Assembly: GCA_030142905.1 (NCBI GenBank)
Contig: JASJOG010000193.1
Location: 103,501-167,500, forward strand
Direction: 5' to 3'
DNA length: 64,000 bases
From: Heliopora coerulea
Taxonomy: Eukaryota > Cnidaria > Anthozoa > Scleralcyonacea > Helioporidae
Shown here: one piece after another, positions 30,296 through 42,227 of the stretch
Layout: every line of letters starts with the position of its first letter
How positions within the stretch are numbered: position 1 is the first letter of the stretch
Made by a program: the position numbers and the translations under genes
The notes under the pieces: model-generated
Told to the model about the DNA's origin: nothing
The model's database searches: none
Seen by the model: only the letters and a program-made list of their open reading frames with translations

Positions 30296-32121
30296 CTAAT
30301 CTTGAATATTTTTTGTTTTTAACATTTCTAAAATTTTATCCAATTCTTTTTTACCTTCTGCCGTGCAGTCGCCTACATCTAAATATTCTTGAATTATTGT
30401 TGTCATATCTTTTTTATTTGGGTTATAAAATGTGACTAATTTTGAAATATTTTCTCTAAATAGTTTAGCAATTGACATGAGTTGTTGTGTAATTACAACA
30501 GCGGAAAGATTATAATGCCTTGCAGAAAATCCTAATTTAACCAACTCACTTGTTCTATTTTTAACATTTTTTCCACTTGCACAATCATCCGATATGATTA
30601 AACTTTTACTTCCTTTTGAAAAGTCAACTATAAATTTTAACCAATCTTCAACATTATCTTGATCACAAGGAATAGCAATAAAATCTTCATCTTTATCATA
30701 TTTCCAATTTTCATAAGTTTTATTCCATTTGAATGTCGGACAAATTAAAATACAGTCGAACCTGTATATAACGGCCCTCTATTAAGCGGCCAGTTTTCAA
30801 AGTCCCGATTTTTTTTCTATAGAAATACTATATTTGTCACCTGTATTAAGCGGCCACCTGTATTAAGTGGCCGCGGCCACAGTTTGCCTCTCCCATGTCT
30901 GTCTTTTGTTATTTTTACCTGTATTAAGCAGCCACCCTAGAAATGAAACCCGAGAATATTTAAGTAAACACGCATATCACATTTTATTCTTTTCAAGTGA
31001 TCTGTCAACATTGTGAGCAAACAAAACATTTCCTATATAACTACACTGTATAACATTTATTGTTATCATGCAGTTCAGTGTCGCTATTCTCTACTCGAAA
31101 CTTCTCTTTAGCTAGGTTGTTCTTCAGCCATTTGATTGAAAATAGATCGCCTTCAAACGTATACTTGCAGGGATTTCCAGGCCATAACCTCCACCTCTGT
31201 TAACGCACTTGTCCTTTACAACAACTTTTCTGCTGTTTGTTGGCCATTTCAAAAATTTGGTTAGCCATGCCATCAACTTAGGGACAGGACCAATGACTTC
31301 ATAATTGTCTATCATTGCGTTAGGGTGAAAATATGGTTTTGAAGCAGTATGTTTTGCGGCAAACAGATCTTGTTGATCTTGATTTACGTTTTTGGCGAGC
31401 AACTGCCACAGCATTCGTGTCTTATTTATTTTGCGGCTCTCGTTTCAGTTCAAACAACTCATCGAATTTTGGCTCCCAAATACCCATGCATGCATGGTAA
31501 CCGCGAATATAAGAATCTATGTGAAAAAGTTCCATAAACATCTTAATTTCAGACAGAATTGTAACAGTGTAGCGACAACAGAGTGTCATTCAAAGCTTCC
31601 GCTTGTGATGTAGCTGTCAAAAAGGCGACAAATGTGTTCTAGTATTTAGCTGAACCCAAATAATACTGCTCAAGGCACAGCCTGCGATTACTTTCAGACT
31701 TTACTTCATCCACAATGTCTAATAAGAAGCGTGAATGTCTCTCTCAGTGAGAGAATTGTTTTCCCTTAAGACATTAGGTTTATATATTCTATTGTTATTA
31801 GTACCTTTCATTTAAATGTTTTATTTGTCATACAAATTGTTTGAAATAGTACTGCTTGTCTTATTCTTTTCTTGAATGAGGTGTTGGTGAAATTTGGCCA
31901 CAATCAAGTAGCCCCTCATGGAGTATTTTCGGTCATCCTGTATTAAGCGGCCACTTTTCAAAGTCCCGAGGGTGGCCATTATATACAGGTTCAACTGTAT
32001 AATCAAAATAATTTTTATATTCATTTTCTATAAAATCTAAAAGATATTTTGTTTTTCCACAAGCCGTCATTCCAACAATTATATTAAATGGTTTTTTACC
32101 TTCATATTCGCTCTCATTCAT
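30296..32121 (-). pseudogene. ATP: Polinton packaging ATPase, copy B (interrupted by a DNA transposon)
   Basis: From the ATG at 32121 the N-terminus contains Walker A (GMTACGKT). The coding sequence is then split at the TA site by the transposon at 30753-31997 and resumes to the stop at 30296 with SLIISDDCASGK (Walker B region; copy C has LDD) and FSARHYNLS. This is the FtsK/HerA-superfamily genome-packaging ATPase of Polintons and related viruses. The Walker B change from LDD to SDD may be a further lesion. Confidence 0.9.
30753..31997. mobile_element. TA-flanked cut-and-paste DNA transposon (non-autonomous)
   Basis: The ends are inverted: the left begins CAGTCGAACCTGTATATAACGG and the right, read inward, CAGTTGAACCTGTATATAATGG. 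Each is followed by copies of TATTAAGCGGCCACYTTTCAAAGTCCCG-type sequence, giving about 60 bp of imperfect terminal repeat. TA flanks both sides (30751-30752, 31998-31999), and removing the element with one TA restores the ATPase frame. This fits a Tc1/mariner-pogo (Tigger-like) family. No transposase frame is seen in the 1.2 kb, so it needed a helper. Confidence 0.88.
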
Positions 32122-32138
32122 TTTTTATTTTTTAATAT

Positions 32139-33376
32139 TTAAAATTGTATTGATGACAAATCTTTATTTACAATGTTTAACAATCCATCACTTATCACAA
32201 ATATATGACACATTACATTTGCAGAAATAGCAGGTTTTTTTAACTTCTAACAATAATCCAGACTGTGTGTTTACTAATTTTTTACCATTCCCATAAACAA
32301 AGTTATCATCTAATGTTCTCAAATCAATACATAATGCAAATGAATCTTTATAAAATTTCTCAAGACTCATAACTGAATCACAGTCGGCATATCCACAGTG
32401 AAATATTCTAAATGCTTCTTCAAAAAATCTTTTTGGCATTCCTTCAGAATATATACTATTTGGTACCCCTTCAACAGAAATTTTAACTTCTGTTATATTT
32501 GGATAAACAAATTGTTCACTATCTGTAACAGTTTTATTTCTAAATAACATCACAACAGCTTTCATGCTCTTCCGTGGAATATTTATGGTTTCATTATGTA
32601 AAGTTGCATCCTTATCACATTCCACAGTTTTCAGCAAAGTTACATAGTTATATGATAATGATCTTCCTGTGGAGTAATTTGATAAAACATCAATTTCCAA
32701 ATCTTGATTTTCAATTGTTTCATACTCTAATTCTAAATTTTCCAAAGTATATCCACCAACACTACTGCCAGACTGTGCTACCATAATTTCACTAGCTTTT
32801 GGAAAAGTTAAAATGTATTGAAAATTATTAATCATTCCATAAGGAGCATATAGTCCATGATCTGAAAGTATTTTTTTCTAATTTTAAACACTGTTTTGTT
32901 CCATAAATATCATACATTCATTTATCAGAAGCTTTTTCTGTATTACCACTTGTTGCTCCAGAGTCATCTTTTGAAAGTAATTTTCTGAGGTTTTCTTGGG
33001 CGATGCTGTATTCAACCATATCTGCTCTTTCAAATTCAGGCTTCCAGAGATCTTTGTAAATTTCTAGTAAAGATTCTCCTGTATTATCATAAACAATTTC
33101 TCCAGGAAATTTAACAACCAATCTTTTCTTTAGCAATTTTGATAAATTATTTAAAAACCAAGATTTAGTATTTGCATTTTTAAAATTAAATAACAATTTT
33201 AATGAATCAGGAACAAGACACAAATTAGGATTTAATTTTGGAATATCTATATAAAGTTCTTCTTCTGGATTTGCTGAATTCGGATTCAAAGTTACAACAC
33301 TTCTTGTTCTGTTTCCTTTAATTTCTCTCATTTTTGATCTTTTATATCCTGGATATAATTCGCTTACTCTATTCAT
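32139..33376 (-). pseudogene. MCP: Candidate Polinton major capsid protein, copy B (frameshifted)
   Basis: The ATG at 33376 gives MNRVSELYPGYKRSK, then the same sequence blocks as the intact copy C gene: LVPDSLKLLFNF, KSWFLNNLSKLL, GEIVYDNTGE, DHGLYAPYGMINNF and INIPRKSMKAVVMLF. It is broken near 32840-32920 by a frameshift and again near 32200, where the final residues continue in another frame to TAA at 32139. Together with penton and ATPase genes this suggests a hexon-type double jelly-roll capsid protein; structure prediction would settle it. Confidence 0.72.
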
Positions 33377-33422
33377 TTTTTATTATATATAACAAAATTT
33401 TATTTATTTTTTCTATTCTTGC

Positions 33423-34753
33423 TCACTTCATTCGAGCTTTCTTTGCCTGCTTATATTCTTCATATAAAAAGTAAGTAATTGCAATAACTAATATCCATAG
33501 ATTTTTAGCAAGAAAAGCAATACCTTTTGCACCCCATTATAACACCTGTGAAATTAAATTTAAAACTGCTGAAATGACTGCACCAAAATTTTTACCTATA
33601 TTTGCAATTGCTTTTCCTAAATTTCCAACCGCTTTTGCACCTTGTTTTAATGCGTTTCTTGCCCTTATAACTATTGCTGTAATTATACCTGCTACAGAAA
33701 TAGCAACTGCTGATAAACCTAATAAATTTCCTTTTGCCCATTTTTTAAATCTTTTTAATCTACCAAGGTCACTTTCATCAGCATTTTCATTTAAAATCTG
33801 TATTCCTTCTTCACTAATTGGTCTTTCATTATTTTCAAGTCTCATTTTATCTGCTTAAAGTTTTGCAATTTCTGAAAAACCCTTATATATACTTTTTTGA
33901 GGTTCAGCTGTTTCTAAATCAGATTTATTTTTCCAATGTTGATGATCTCTATCAAATCCATCAATTTTACCACTTATAACTCCTTTTTTTTCATTTTCTG
34001 ATAAATTGGAGTCAATACCTTTCAAATATACTAGACCTCTAAATTCTCTTAATTCATTTCTTTCAAATAATGTTTGTCTTGGATCCTGTTCATTATCAAT
34101 TAATTTTTTTAAGTTATTTTCGCCAATTATATTATCAATTTTAGTTTGAATTTCTAAAATAGAATCATCTGTGATAGTCTCAAATAAATCTCTTGTAGGA
34201 GTTTCAATACCTTTACCAATTTGTCCTTCTATTGCTGCTCTTGGAGTTTTTTCATATAATCATTAAATTCATCAACATATTTCTTATTTTTTCTGGTAAA
34301 TATCTCAGGTTTAAAGTCCTGGTCAACATTACCACACTTCGTGACGGCTTTGCTGATCTTTTTACCTTTGAACTCAATGTAAACAGGTTTTCTGGAGGTA
34401 TTACCTGATGGGCCTCTAACAAATACAGTTTTGTCTAACAATATGCTTGAATTTGGACCATTTTTCTTTTCGAGGGTAACATCGAATATTTTTTTGAAAG
34501 ATTTTTTTCTATCACCAGTAATTAATCTCCTTATAGATCCCGCATCTTTTTTCACATCAGGTATATATTTGACCCTATTAAATTCAGTGCGAAGTTCATT
34601 GCGTTTGCTTTTTGGATTTTCTGTGTTCATTATATTAATACTTCTATTATGACCCACAGGGTTGTCATCAAGATCATCCCCTCCAAAACTTGTTTCCCCT
34701 TCTTCTTCCATGTTTCTATTTCTCATTTCAATATCATCAAAACCTTCAGACAT
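33423..34753 (-). pseudogene. Two-segment Polinton membrane protein, copy B (broken)
   Basis: The ATG at 34753 is in AATAAATAAATG, 12 bases past the integrase stop. The order is an acidic N-terminus (DDIEMRNRNMEEE), a charged middle, then a hydrophobic helix (LGLSAVAISVAGIITAIVI), a Gly/Ala/Lys-rich amphipathic stretch (KAVGNLGKAIANIGK) and a second hydrophobic helix near the end (NLWILVIAITYFLY). Frame breaks lie near 34230, 33850 and 33540. The homologue in C is at 53991. The amphipathic Gly/Lys segment resembles membrane-active minor virion proteins, but the family is not identified. Confidence 0.7.
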
Positions 34754-34767
34754 TTATTTATTTTATT

Positions 34768-35923
34768 TCATTTATTATCTTCGATGTTTTGAATATTTTC
34801 TTCTGGTATCCAAGAATCGTGTTTGTTATCATAGCCTAGCCACTTTACTAATATATTTTTTCCTTTCACTTTTTTCCTTTTTAATATTTTTTCAACTCTA
34901 TACACATCATCCTTTTTATCCACAGCAGATAATTCCTGTTCATAGAACTTTCCAATGATTGGCTCCCCCTCAAGATCTTCCACTTCATACATATTTGGAT
35001 CACCTATGAATACTTTTACAATTTTAAAAATCTCTTCTGTGAAATTTGATTCATAACCTTTTGTGAAGATATTCTTATATTCAGATATTCTTACTGTATC
35101 ACCAATTCTGAATTTAGGTAAAGGTGAATCTCCTAATGGATAACCATAGAGTGTAATCCACACTTGGTCTTTATTGGATTTATTCACATCAGCAGGTCTC
35201 ATTAATATACTGCTGTGTTTAGTATGATTATAGTTATTTACAAGTTTATCTAAGACAGATTGGCTTGCCGTCGCTGTGCTCTGGTCACCCTTCGGGCTGT
35301 CAATCCATTTATAAGTTCCTTTACTGTAGAAATATTTCCACATGGATGTTTTTAGAGTTCTGTTAAATCTTTCAACTATAGCTGGTTTTCTATCAGAGTT
35401 TGTGGAAAAATATTCAACATTATGTTCTTTCAAGAGTTCTTTTACACCAACATTGTAAAACTCTTTTCCTTCATCAAATTGAGCAACATTTGGATATTTC
35501 ACAAACCTTTCTTTAAATTGTTTCAACAACTCGTCCACAGCTTTTGTCATGTTTTTAGTATCTTTTCTGTAAACAGGAATGGCAAATGCACAATGGCTTA
35601 GAATTTCAACAGCTGTCAGTATCCAATAATATACGTTGTTCTGGTTTTTATATTTTCCCATATCAACCAAGTCCATTTGTATTTGATCACCTAAATCTTT
35701 GACAAGTGTTCTTTGGAATTTGTTTCCTAACAATTGGTTTGTATCTTGTAAAAGTATCTTGTGTTTTTAATCAGTCTTGCACAATTTTTCTACTAATGTT
35801 TAATCCCTTTTCTTTTGCTTTTTGATAAAGTCTTTCCGCAGATTGATAACCTGTTTCCGGGTTGTAATAAATGTATCTCAATTCTTGTTCAATAACAACT
35901 TCTTTGTCACTGACTTTGTTCAT
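34768..35923 (-). pseudogene. INT: Polinton integrase with chromodomain, copy B (broken near N-terminus)
   Basis: The core from 35733 is open for 321 codons: QMDLVDM (Asp 1), FDEGKEFYNVG (Asp 2), PAIVERFNRT (Glu), then an SH3-like region. It ends with a chromodomain: VYRVEKILKRKKVKGKN, LVKWLGY and SWIPEENI. Chromodomains direct integration to marked chromatin in Polintons and chromoviruses. Upstream, the N-terminal part (ATG at 35923) is separated by frameshifts and by a TGA at a Trp codon that copy A shares. A 39-base in-frame insertion with the CCC-TTC-GGG mini-hairpin (35288-35296) sits after the catalytic core. Confidence 0.93.
35288..35296. repeat. Mini-hairpin CCC-TTC-GGG (in frame)
   Basis: Shares the 14-mer TCACCCTTCGGGCT with an in-frame insertion in the polymerase of A (about 12847-12860). 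It lies in the integrase of B, absent from C. Confidence 0.7.
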
Positions 35924-35969
35924 TCATTTTTATTAAAATAAACAAACTGCTACGCAGAAGGTTGAAGAA

Positions 35970-37367
35970 ATGGAAAGAAAGTATTATGGAAAAAATTAAA
36001 GAAGATGTTGCAGAGTTTATTTCTAAATTTGATTTTGAGGCTGATTTTGATAAAAATGGAAATTTTCAAGGATCATATATTTATTTCAAAGATAATTAAT
36101 TTTATTCAACAGATATTACATCAGATACATTTAAAAATGATCCAAATATGACAAAATATTTAACAATAAATAAACCGGTTGAAAACTTTCCAAAAATTTT
36201 GAAAATTGGAGGAACTGTTCAAGAATTGCCAAAAGGAAAAAGACATGTTGGTTTCACTGGAAAATCTTATTATTGGGATAACTTTCCGACAGAATATGTT
36301 TTAAATTATCCTATTAATCAGTTTAGATTTTATGTAAATGATACAGATTATTTTCAAAGCAGTTTACCTGGATTAAATATTACTACAAATGATAACACAA
36401 AATGGTCTCTAAAAGAACCATATTTTCAAAGCATTGTAGGAGCTTGGATAGCATCTTATGCTTATGGTATTTCATACAACATTTGTCATTTTCTGACAAT
36501 GTTCCAAAACAAATGACCTCATTTATATTTTACAGTTAGAAGAATTATGAGACAATTTCAAACTGGAGACTTTTCAATTTTGAATACATTTAATACAAAT
36601 TTTTTTAAAAGATCATTATCCAAAATGGACATGGCAAGAAATTTTACATTAAAAAATTAACATTTAGGACAAGATGTTGTTGGAACAGATCCACACACAA
36701 CCTATCAACATGGTCCAGGACAAATTAGAGATACTCAAAATGATTATAAAAAATTTATACCTAGAATGTCAAATGGATTAACTATAAAGGGAACAGAATT
36801 ATTAAATCAGAGCATTTAAGCATATCTTTATGCAATCCTTGGAGTGCAAGCTAGAACTAGGCAAAGTATTTTTGGACAAAGAGCTTCAGCATTAGAAACT
36901 CAAAAAGTTTTTAGGCAAATTGTTGAAGATTCTGTAATAAATTATGATACATCAACATGGATTAATAATATGAATCAAGCAATTTCATCAACTAATGTAG
37001 TTTTAAATACTGTTATAAGTCCAACTTTATGGTTAATTCCAAGCAGTTTAATAATTTTAAAAAATCCTATTGATGGTTATAATAATAAATTAAAAGTTTC
37101 TGATAAAAATTTGGTTTTTGGAATTTATAAAAATTTAAATTATTACGGGTCAAAGACCCGCGAAACATCCCCTGTGAAAAACAACACAACATAGAATTGA
37201 AAAAATTAGAAAATTTAGATGATAAACCTCAAAAACCTTCTGTACATAGTAAAAAACCTATGAGGGATACAAAAAAGCTTACTAAAAATACACCAACAAC
37301 TTATAACTTAATTGTTTTATCTTTATCAATAATTGGTGGAATTTTATTATCAAAATATATATTATAA
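35970..37367 (+). pseudogene. Polinton 466-aa-type virion protein, copy B (broken)
   Basis: Nearly identical to copy A, with the same one-base loss (near 36480) and the same in-frame TAA (near 36658), plus its own TAA at about 36819. It also has the CGGGTC-AAA-GACCCG hairpin (37146-37160). The C-terminal anchor ends at TAA 37365-37367, leading into the next AATAAATG. The divergent spacer to the integrase carries the CTGC-TAC-GCAG hairpin at 35947-35957. Confidence 0.82.
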
Positions 37368-37372
37368 AATAA

Positions 37373-37969
37373 ATGACAATATCTTTAAAAATCTTCATCA
37401 CAAAAGATGAAAACTCAGAAAAAAATAATTCCATTAGACGAGCCACTTATATTAACTAATTGTAATAAAATGTTTGTAAAATCAGTAAGTATTTTTTTGA
37501 ATTTTAATAATTTATATAAAAATATTCATCATTATACTTATGATAATAGAAAAATTGACTTCAAAGATGGATATTATACCTTTAATATTTTAAAAACTGA
37601 ATTAGAAAATGTCAGCGCAATTGAACTGGAACAAATTGATTTTTCGAGAATGAAGTAATACAAGCAAATACTTCAACAGAAAGCGACAATGTAGTAAATA
37701 TTAATAACAACTTGGAATATGTAAACATAAGCTGTAATATGATTGATAAAAGTAAAAATTTTGTAAATGGTAAAAGAAGTAATGTACTTATTCAAGTTCC
37801 GATAACAACAGAACAAACACTAAAAGGAAGTGTTTCTAAAATTTACCCGCCTGAAGAAACAGGAGGAATAAAATTATCAAATGGAATTTATAATTAATTA
37901 ATATTCAATGTAGAAGGAAATAATTAATCTTCAATTGGAAATATTTTATTGGAAATTATTATAAAATAA
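37373..37969 (+). pseudogene. Candidate Polinton minor capsid protein, copy B (deleted)
   Basis: The same gene as 6690-7355. A deletion of about 75 bases near 37645 removes the segment around the central GFSEN block and shifts the frame; a one-base insertion near the start and a TAA near 37895 add further damage. The stop lies directly before the fibre ATG, as in A. Confidence 0.65.
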
Positions 37970-39351
37970 ATGAGTTTATTTTATGGATATGAAAGTAAAC
38001 ATGAATCTGATGTAACAGGAAAACTTTCTACCACAGGAGGGGATATGACAGGAGACATTAACATGGGCTCACACCATATAATAACATCAGTTGATCCAAC
38101 AGAAAATGTGCATTTTGCAAGAAAAAGATATGTAGATGACAAAGTTGCAAGCAGTAGAGGAGGAACTTCAGCATTTCTATCGAAAACAGGAGGCACAATG
38201 ACAGGAAATATAAGCATGGGGAATAACAGAATTACAACAACTGTGAACCCTACAGGTGTTAAAGATTTGGCAAGGAAAAAATATGTAGATGACCAAGATG
38301 CTAGAAGATTATCAATAACAGGAGGAACAATGTCAGGAAATATTATCATGGAAAATAATAAAATTACAACAACTGTGGATCCTACAGGTGATAAAGATTT
38401 GTGCCGTAAAAAATATGTCGATGATCAAGTAATTACTAAATTATCTTTAACTGGTGGAACAATGACAGGAGATTTATCAATTGGAAACAATAAAATAATC
38501 ACAACATCAGAATATATTGATGATAATTTTTTATTAATATCCAATTTTAGAAAACAAATGTGTTTTAGTATTTTTAATGATTATCTTGAAAATAAAGCAA
38601 ATACTTTTTATAAAATTGAATATCCATCACACAATGATTTGTTATTTGATAGAACAGGAGGGGAAATTAAAAAAATTTATGATAAAGGTATTGATGGAAA
38701 AAATTTAGAACAAACAACAACAAATTTACAACCATTATTATGTGACAAAACAAAAAAATTAATAATAAATATTTCTTAAAATTTAATGGAAATCAAAGAA
38801 TGATAAGTGATGTAAATTTAAATGCCGCCAGTAGGAAAAAAGATATAACAAATATATTTATTGTTTATAAAATTACATCTTATCCTTCAGAAAGTTCTTG
38901 GTATAAAAACAGGCTATTAGGAAATGATAATGGTGGATTTGATAAATTTATTGCATTTGGTTCAAATAAACAATTGGTTATAGGAAGTGATAGTAGTCAA
39001 TTTTGTTCGATAGGATCTGGGTCACTTTTGAGAAAATTTCCAATAGCACCATTTAAAACAAAAGCAAATGTAGGAGAATTAAACAAATGGAAATGTTTAT
39101 CAGTTCATTGGGATGATACAACTCCGGTGGGTAGTAATAGTTCTATTTATTGTAATGGTAAAAAATTAGCCAGTTTTCAAAGTAGAAATACAACAGGTTC
39201 TAACCAAATGGGATTTGGCGACATTTCAACAAGTCAAAATAAAGGTTTTAATGGAAATATAGCATTTTAAAATGGATGAAAAAGACATTTTACTTCATCA
39301 TCATGTATTATGTAATTGGTATAGTGTTGACCATGATCCAATAAATTTTTG
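37970..39351 (+). pseudogene. Phage-like repeat fibre 1, copy B
   Basis: Starts MSLFYGYESKHESD, then four to five repeats with TGGTMTGNI, NNKI/NNRI turns, NPTG/DPTG and RKKYVDD. After a frameshift near 38779 the C-terminal head continues with a LamG/ConA-like layout: ANVGELNKWKCLSVHWDD, an IYCNGKKLASF strand pair and GFGDIS. The repeat is the one familiar from bacteriophage tail fibres, where it builds trimeric shafts. The head suggests glycan or other receptor binding. Followed 45 bases later by a second fibre gene. Confidence 0.75.
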
Positions 39352-39396
39352 ATTTTAACAAAAATAAAAGATTTTTGAATAAATAAATAAATAAAT

Positions 39397-40521
39397 ATGT
39401 TTAGTTCAACAGTTTATAACAAAAGTGGATTGGCAAAAAATTCTCTTTTAAATCAAATTAATGAAAAATTACCAACAAGTGGTGGTACATTGACTGCCGA
39501 TTTATCAGTTGGAAGTAAAAAAATTATTACAACATCAGATCCAACAAATGATACACATTTATCAAGAAAAAAATATGTTGATGACCAAGATGATACAAAA
39601 TTATCCCTGACTGGTGGAAACATGACAGGAGATATTAATATGGGAAATCATAAAATTATTAAAAATTCAGATCCAACAGAAAATACACATTTAACTAGGA
39701 AAAAAATGTTGATGATAAAACCAAAACAGTGTGCACAGTGCTTAAAAATACTGCTTACCAATCAAACCTTATTCAAAGTTACATATTAAATTCGGATTTT
39801 AATTTTTATGGTGAAATTTATGATCTAACAAGTTATTTAGAATATGACGGAACAGATAATAGAATAGAAATTTGGTAGAATCAATCGAAACAACCTATTT
39901 TAAAAAATTCTAGTTTTGTTTCAAATAAAAAAATTTTATACTTTGACGGAATTCACAGCAAAATTAGTTTAAATTTAAACATCAATACTCAATCAGGAAA
40001 AAAAGGTTATTTATATTTTTTCCTTGTTTATTTAATTTTGGATTATTCTTACAATACTGACAATATTAATGGGGAATAAAAATACGGATCAAAATAATTG
40101 GAGAGGATTTGGATATAAAAATAAAAATAAATTTATTATATATGGTGGAGGAACAACAGACTATTACGAGATAGATCAAAGTTTTTTTCCAATTAAAACA
40201 AATATTTTTGAAAAATACAAAGTCCATTGCACAAGTGTTCATATTGATGCGGAAAGTAATCCAAAAACAAATAAATCAAGTTTTTGGGCAAATGGAAAAT
40301 GAATTAAAAATTTTACATCTTGAGCAATAACAAGTGGAACAAATAATTTAATTTTTGGATCTGAAATTTCAAAAAATTCTTTTATATTTGAAGGAGAGGT
40401 TTTTTTCACTTCTATATTAACTGAAAGAAAAATGAAAGAAAAAGAAATTTTAATAAATCATGTTGCAATATGTAAAAAATTTAATGTAGATTTTGATGAA
40501 TATATTTTAAATGATTTGTAG
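39397..40521 (+). pseudogene. Phage-like repeat fibre 2, copy B (broken)
   Basis: Preceded by a long ATAAATAAATAAAT run. It has its own N-terminus (MFSSTVYNKSGLAKNS), two repeats (GGTLTADLSVGSKK, GGNMTGDINMGNHK) and a different head: NSDFNFYGEIYD, INTQSGKKGYLYF, VHCTSVHIDAE and SFWANGK, ending with a short tail like that of the copy C fibre (CKKFNVDFDE). Frameshifts near 39705 and several TGA or TAG codons break it. The head again has a LamG-like pattern (VH.D...WANGK). Copy A has this head on the fibre 1 N-terminus. Confidence 0.72.
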
Positions 40522-40693
40522 AAATAGGAGATTTCCGCAGCAAGGCCGTAACCTGGAAGGACTGTTTTAAGGTTTTACTTGAACTGCTTTGCAGTACTTT
40601 TAGGTTTATTTAAAATTTATTTATAGTAAATTTTAAATAGACTTGCATTAACTTTGAATAAATTTTAAATAAAAAAGATAAAAGGATAAATAA
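40522..40693. other. Hairpin-rich spacer after fibre 2
   Basis: Contains the imperfect GAAATA-GGA-GATTTC unit directly after the stop and ACTGC-TTT-GCAGT at 40583-40595. No gene. Confidence 0.5.
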
Positions 40694-41100
40694 ATGAGTG
40701 AACAAAGCAAACAAACTGTGAAAGTTGATAAAGTAACAGCAGTTGGAAAAACCGTTAAAGTAAAAGATCCAAGGAAAGTGGAATTAGGAAAAAGATTGGC
40801 AAAAATTTCAAGAGAAGCAAATCAAAGTAGAAAATGAACAATCGAAGATAACTGATTACACAGATTTTTGGACCTTCTGCTTTGCAGAATGTTGTTGAAC
40901 TATTTATAAATCAAGAAGATTATGATGACGATGATTTAAAATATATCTTTAGAAAAAAATTGGCAAACTTTCTGGAGGAGAATTATTACCACATCATGAA
41001 TATTTGATTAATTTTGATATTGATTATGAAACTGAAGAAAAAATTTATACAAATTATAAAATTATTTTGAAGAAAAAAAAACAAAAAGATTTAACTTAGA
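40694..41100 (+). pseudogene. Fused remains of two small genes, copy B
   Basis: The ATG at 40694 (AATAAATGAG) opens the KDPRKVELGKRLAKI membrane gene, which soon meets stops. At 40875-40889 the hairpin TTCTGC-TTT-GCAGAA occurs, and directly afterwards the sequence is that of the acidic DDDDLKYIFRKK gene (10663 in A). The 77-aa, coiled-coil and NUMOD1-like genes that lie between these in A are missing, so about 1.8 kb was deleted with the junction at the hairpin. Confidence 0.7.
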
Positions 41101-42216
41101 TTTTAATATTTTTAAATTTAATTATTAAATAAAAACTTGTTTAAGAATAAAAATTAAATTGATTTTTATTCTTCTTTTTGTTGACAAAGCATTTTGCTCT
41201 TAAAGAAAAAAAAAAAATATAAATAAAGAATGAACACCAATGAAAAAAATATATTGGACACAGATATCCCTAATATTAATGTTCCTTTATTAAAACCAGA
41301 AAAATACGTTAAACCAAAGGAAAACAAAAATATAATTAATAAAGTACAAGAGGAAGTACTTCATTTATTTGATAAATATAAGGCTAAAGTAAAACCAGTA
41401 AATTGGTTAAATGATTTAAAAAAAACAATGTTTTGGATATATTTAACAAAATACAGAAAAAAAACAGCAAAGTGCAGGCCTTCAGCCCTTTGAAATGGTT
41501 ACAAGTGAGCCAAAGTTTAAACTGAATGAAGAAGCTTTGAATGTAGCAAAAAGATATGAAATGGATTTAGAAAAAGCAGGATTATCTTTATATGATCCTT
41601 TGAGTTTGCTTTTAAAAATAAAATCATTGGTAATTGAAAAGTTTAAAAAATATCCAAGTACAATACAACAATTAACTCTTGAATGTTTAATGAAAAAGAC
41701 AAATCCCGCAACTGGAGAAGAAACTATAGATAAGGCACATTTTCACAGTTATTATGAAGAAATATATGAAAAAATGAAAGATAAAATTATAAAAAGTTTT
41801 GAAGAATATTTAAAAAATTCAAGTTTATGGAAATTTGATAAAAGTAATTCTTAATATTAATAAAATTCAACAATTGCTTGCATCATCTTATATTCCTACT
41901 CCAAAATTCTTAAAAGATAAAAATGCAATTATCAATCCACAAAATGATGACCAAAAATGTTTATTGTGGTGCGTTGTAATAAATGAACTTTTGAAAACCA
42001 ATCCAAATTTGAAAGATCCTGGTAGAATTACAAAAATTTTAAAAAAGAAAGCTGAGAGTTTTAACATTAAAGGAATTAATTTCCCATGTGGATTTTCAGA
42101 TATTGATAAATTGGAAAAAAATAATAACATTACAATTAATGTGTTTGGATATAATGAAGAAGAAAGCTTGTTCAAAAAGAAAAAGCATGAAATTTTTCAT
42201 TTGAGAGTGAGTAATC

Positions 42217-42227
42217 GACCTTTGGTC
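42217..42227. repeat. Mini-hairpin GACC-TTT-GGTC
   Basis: Same unit as at 9067 with a changed loop and a TCAGCACAGCA tail. It is in frame in the polymerase of B, at a different point from the A unit. Confidence 0.75.

Noticed and set aside
31124..31414. A 96-codon leftward frame inside the TA-flanked transposon
   Set aside because: No transposase-like motif, no second copy in the window and no start signal; kept as non-coding.
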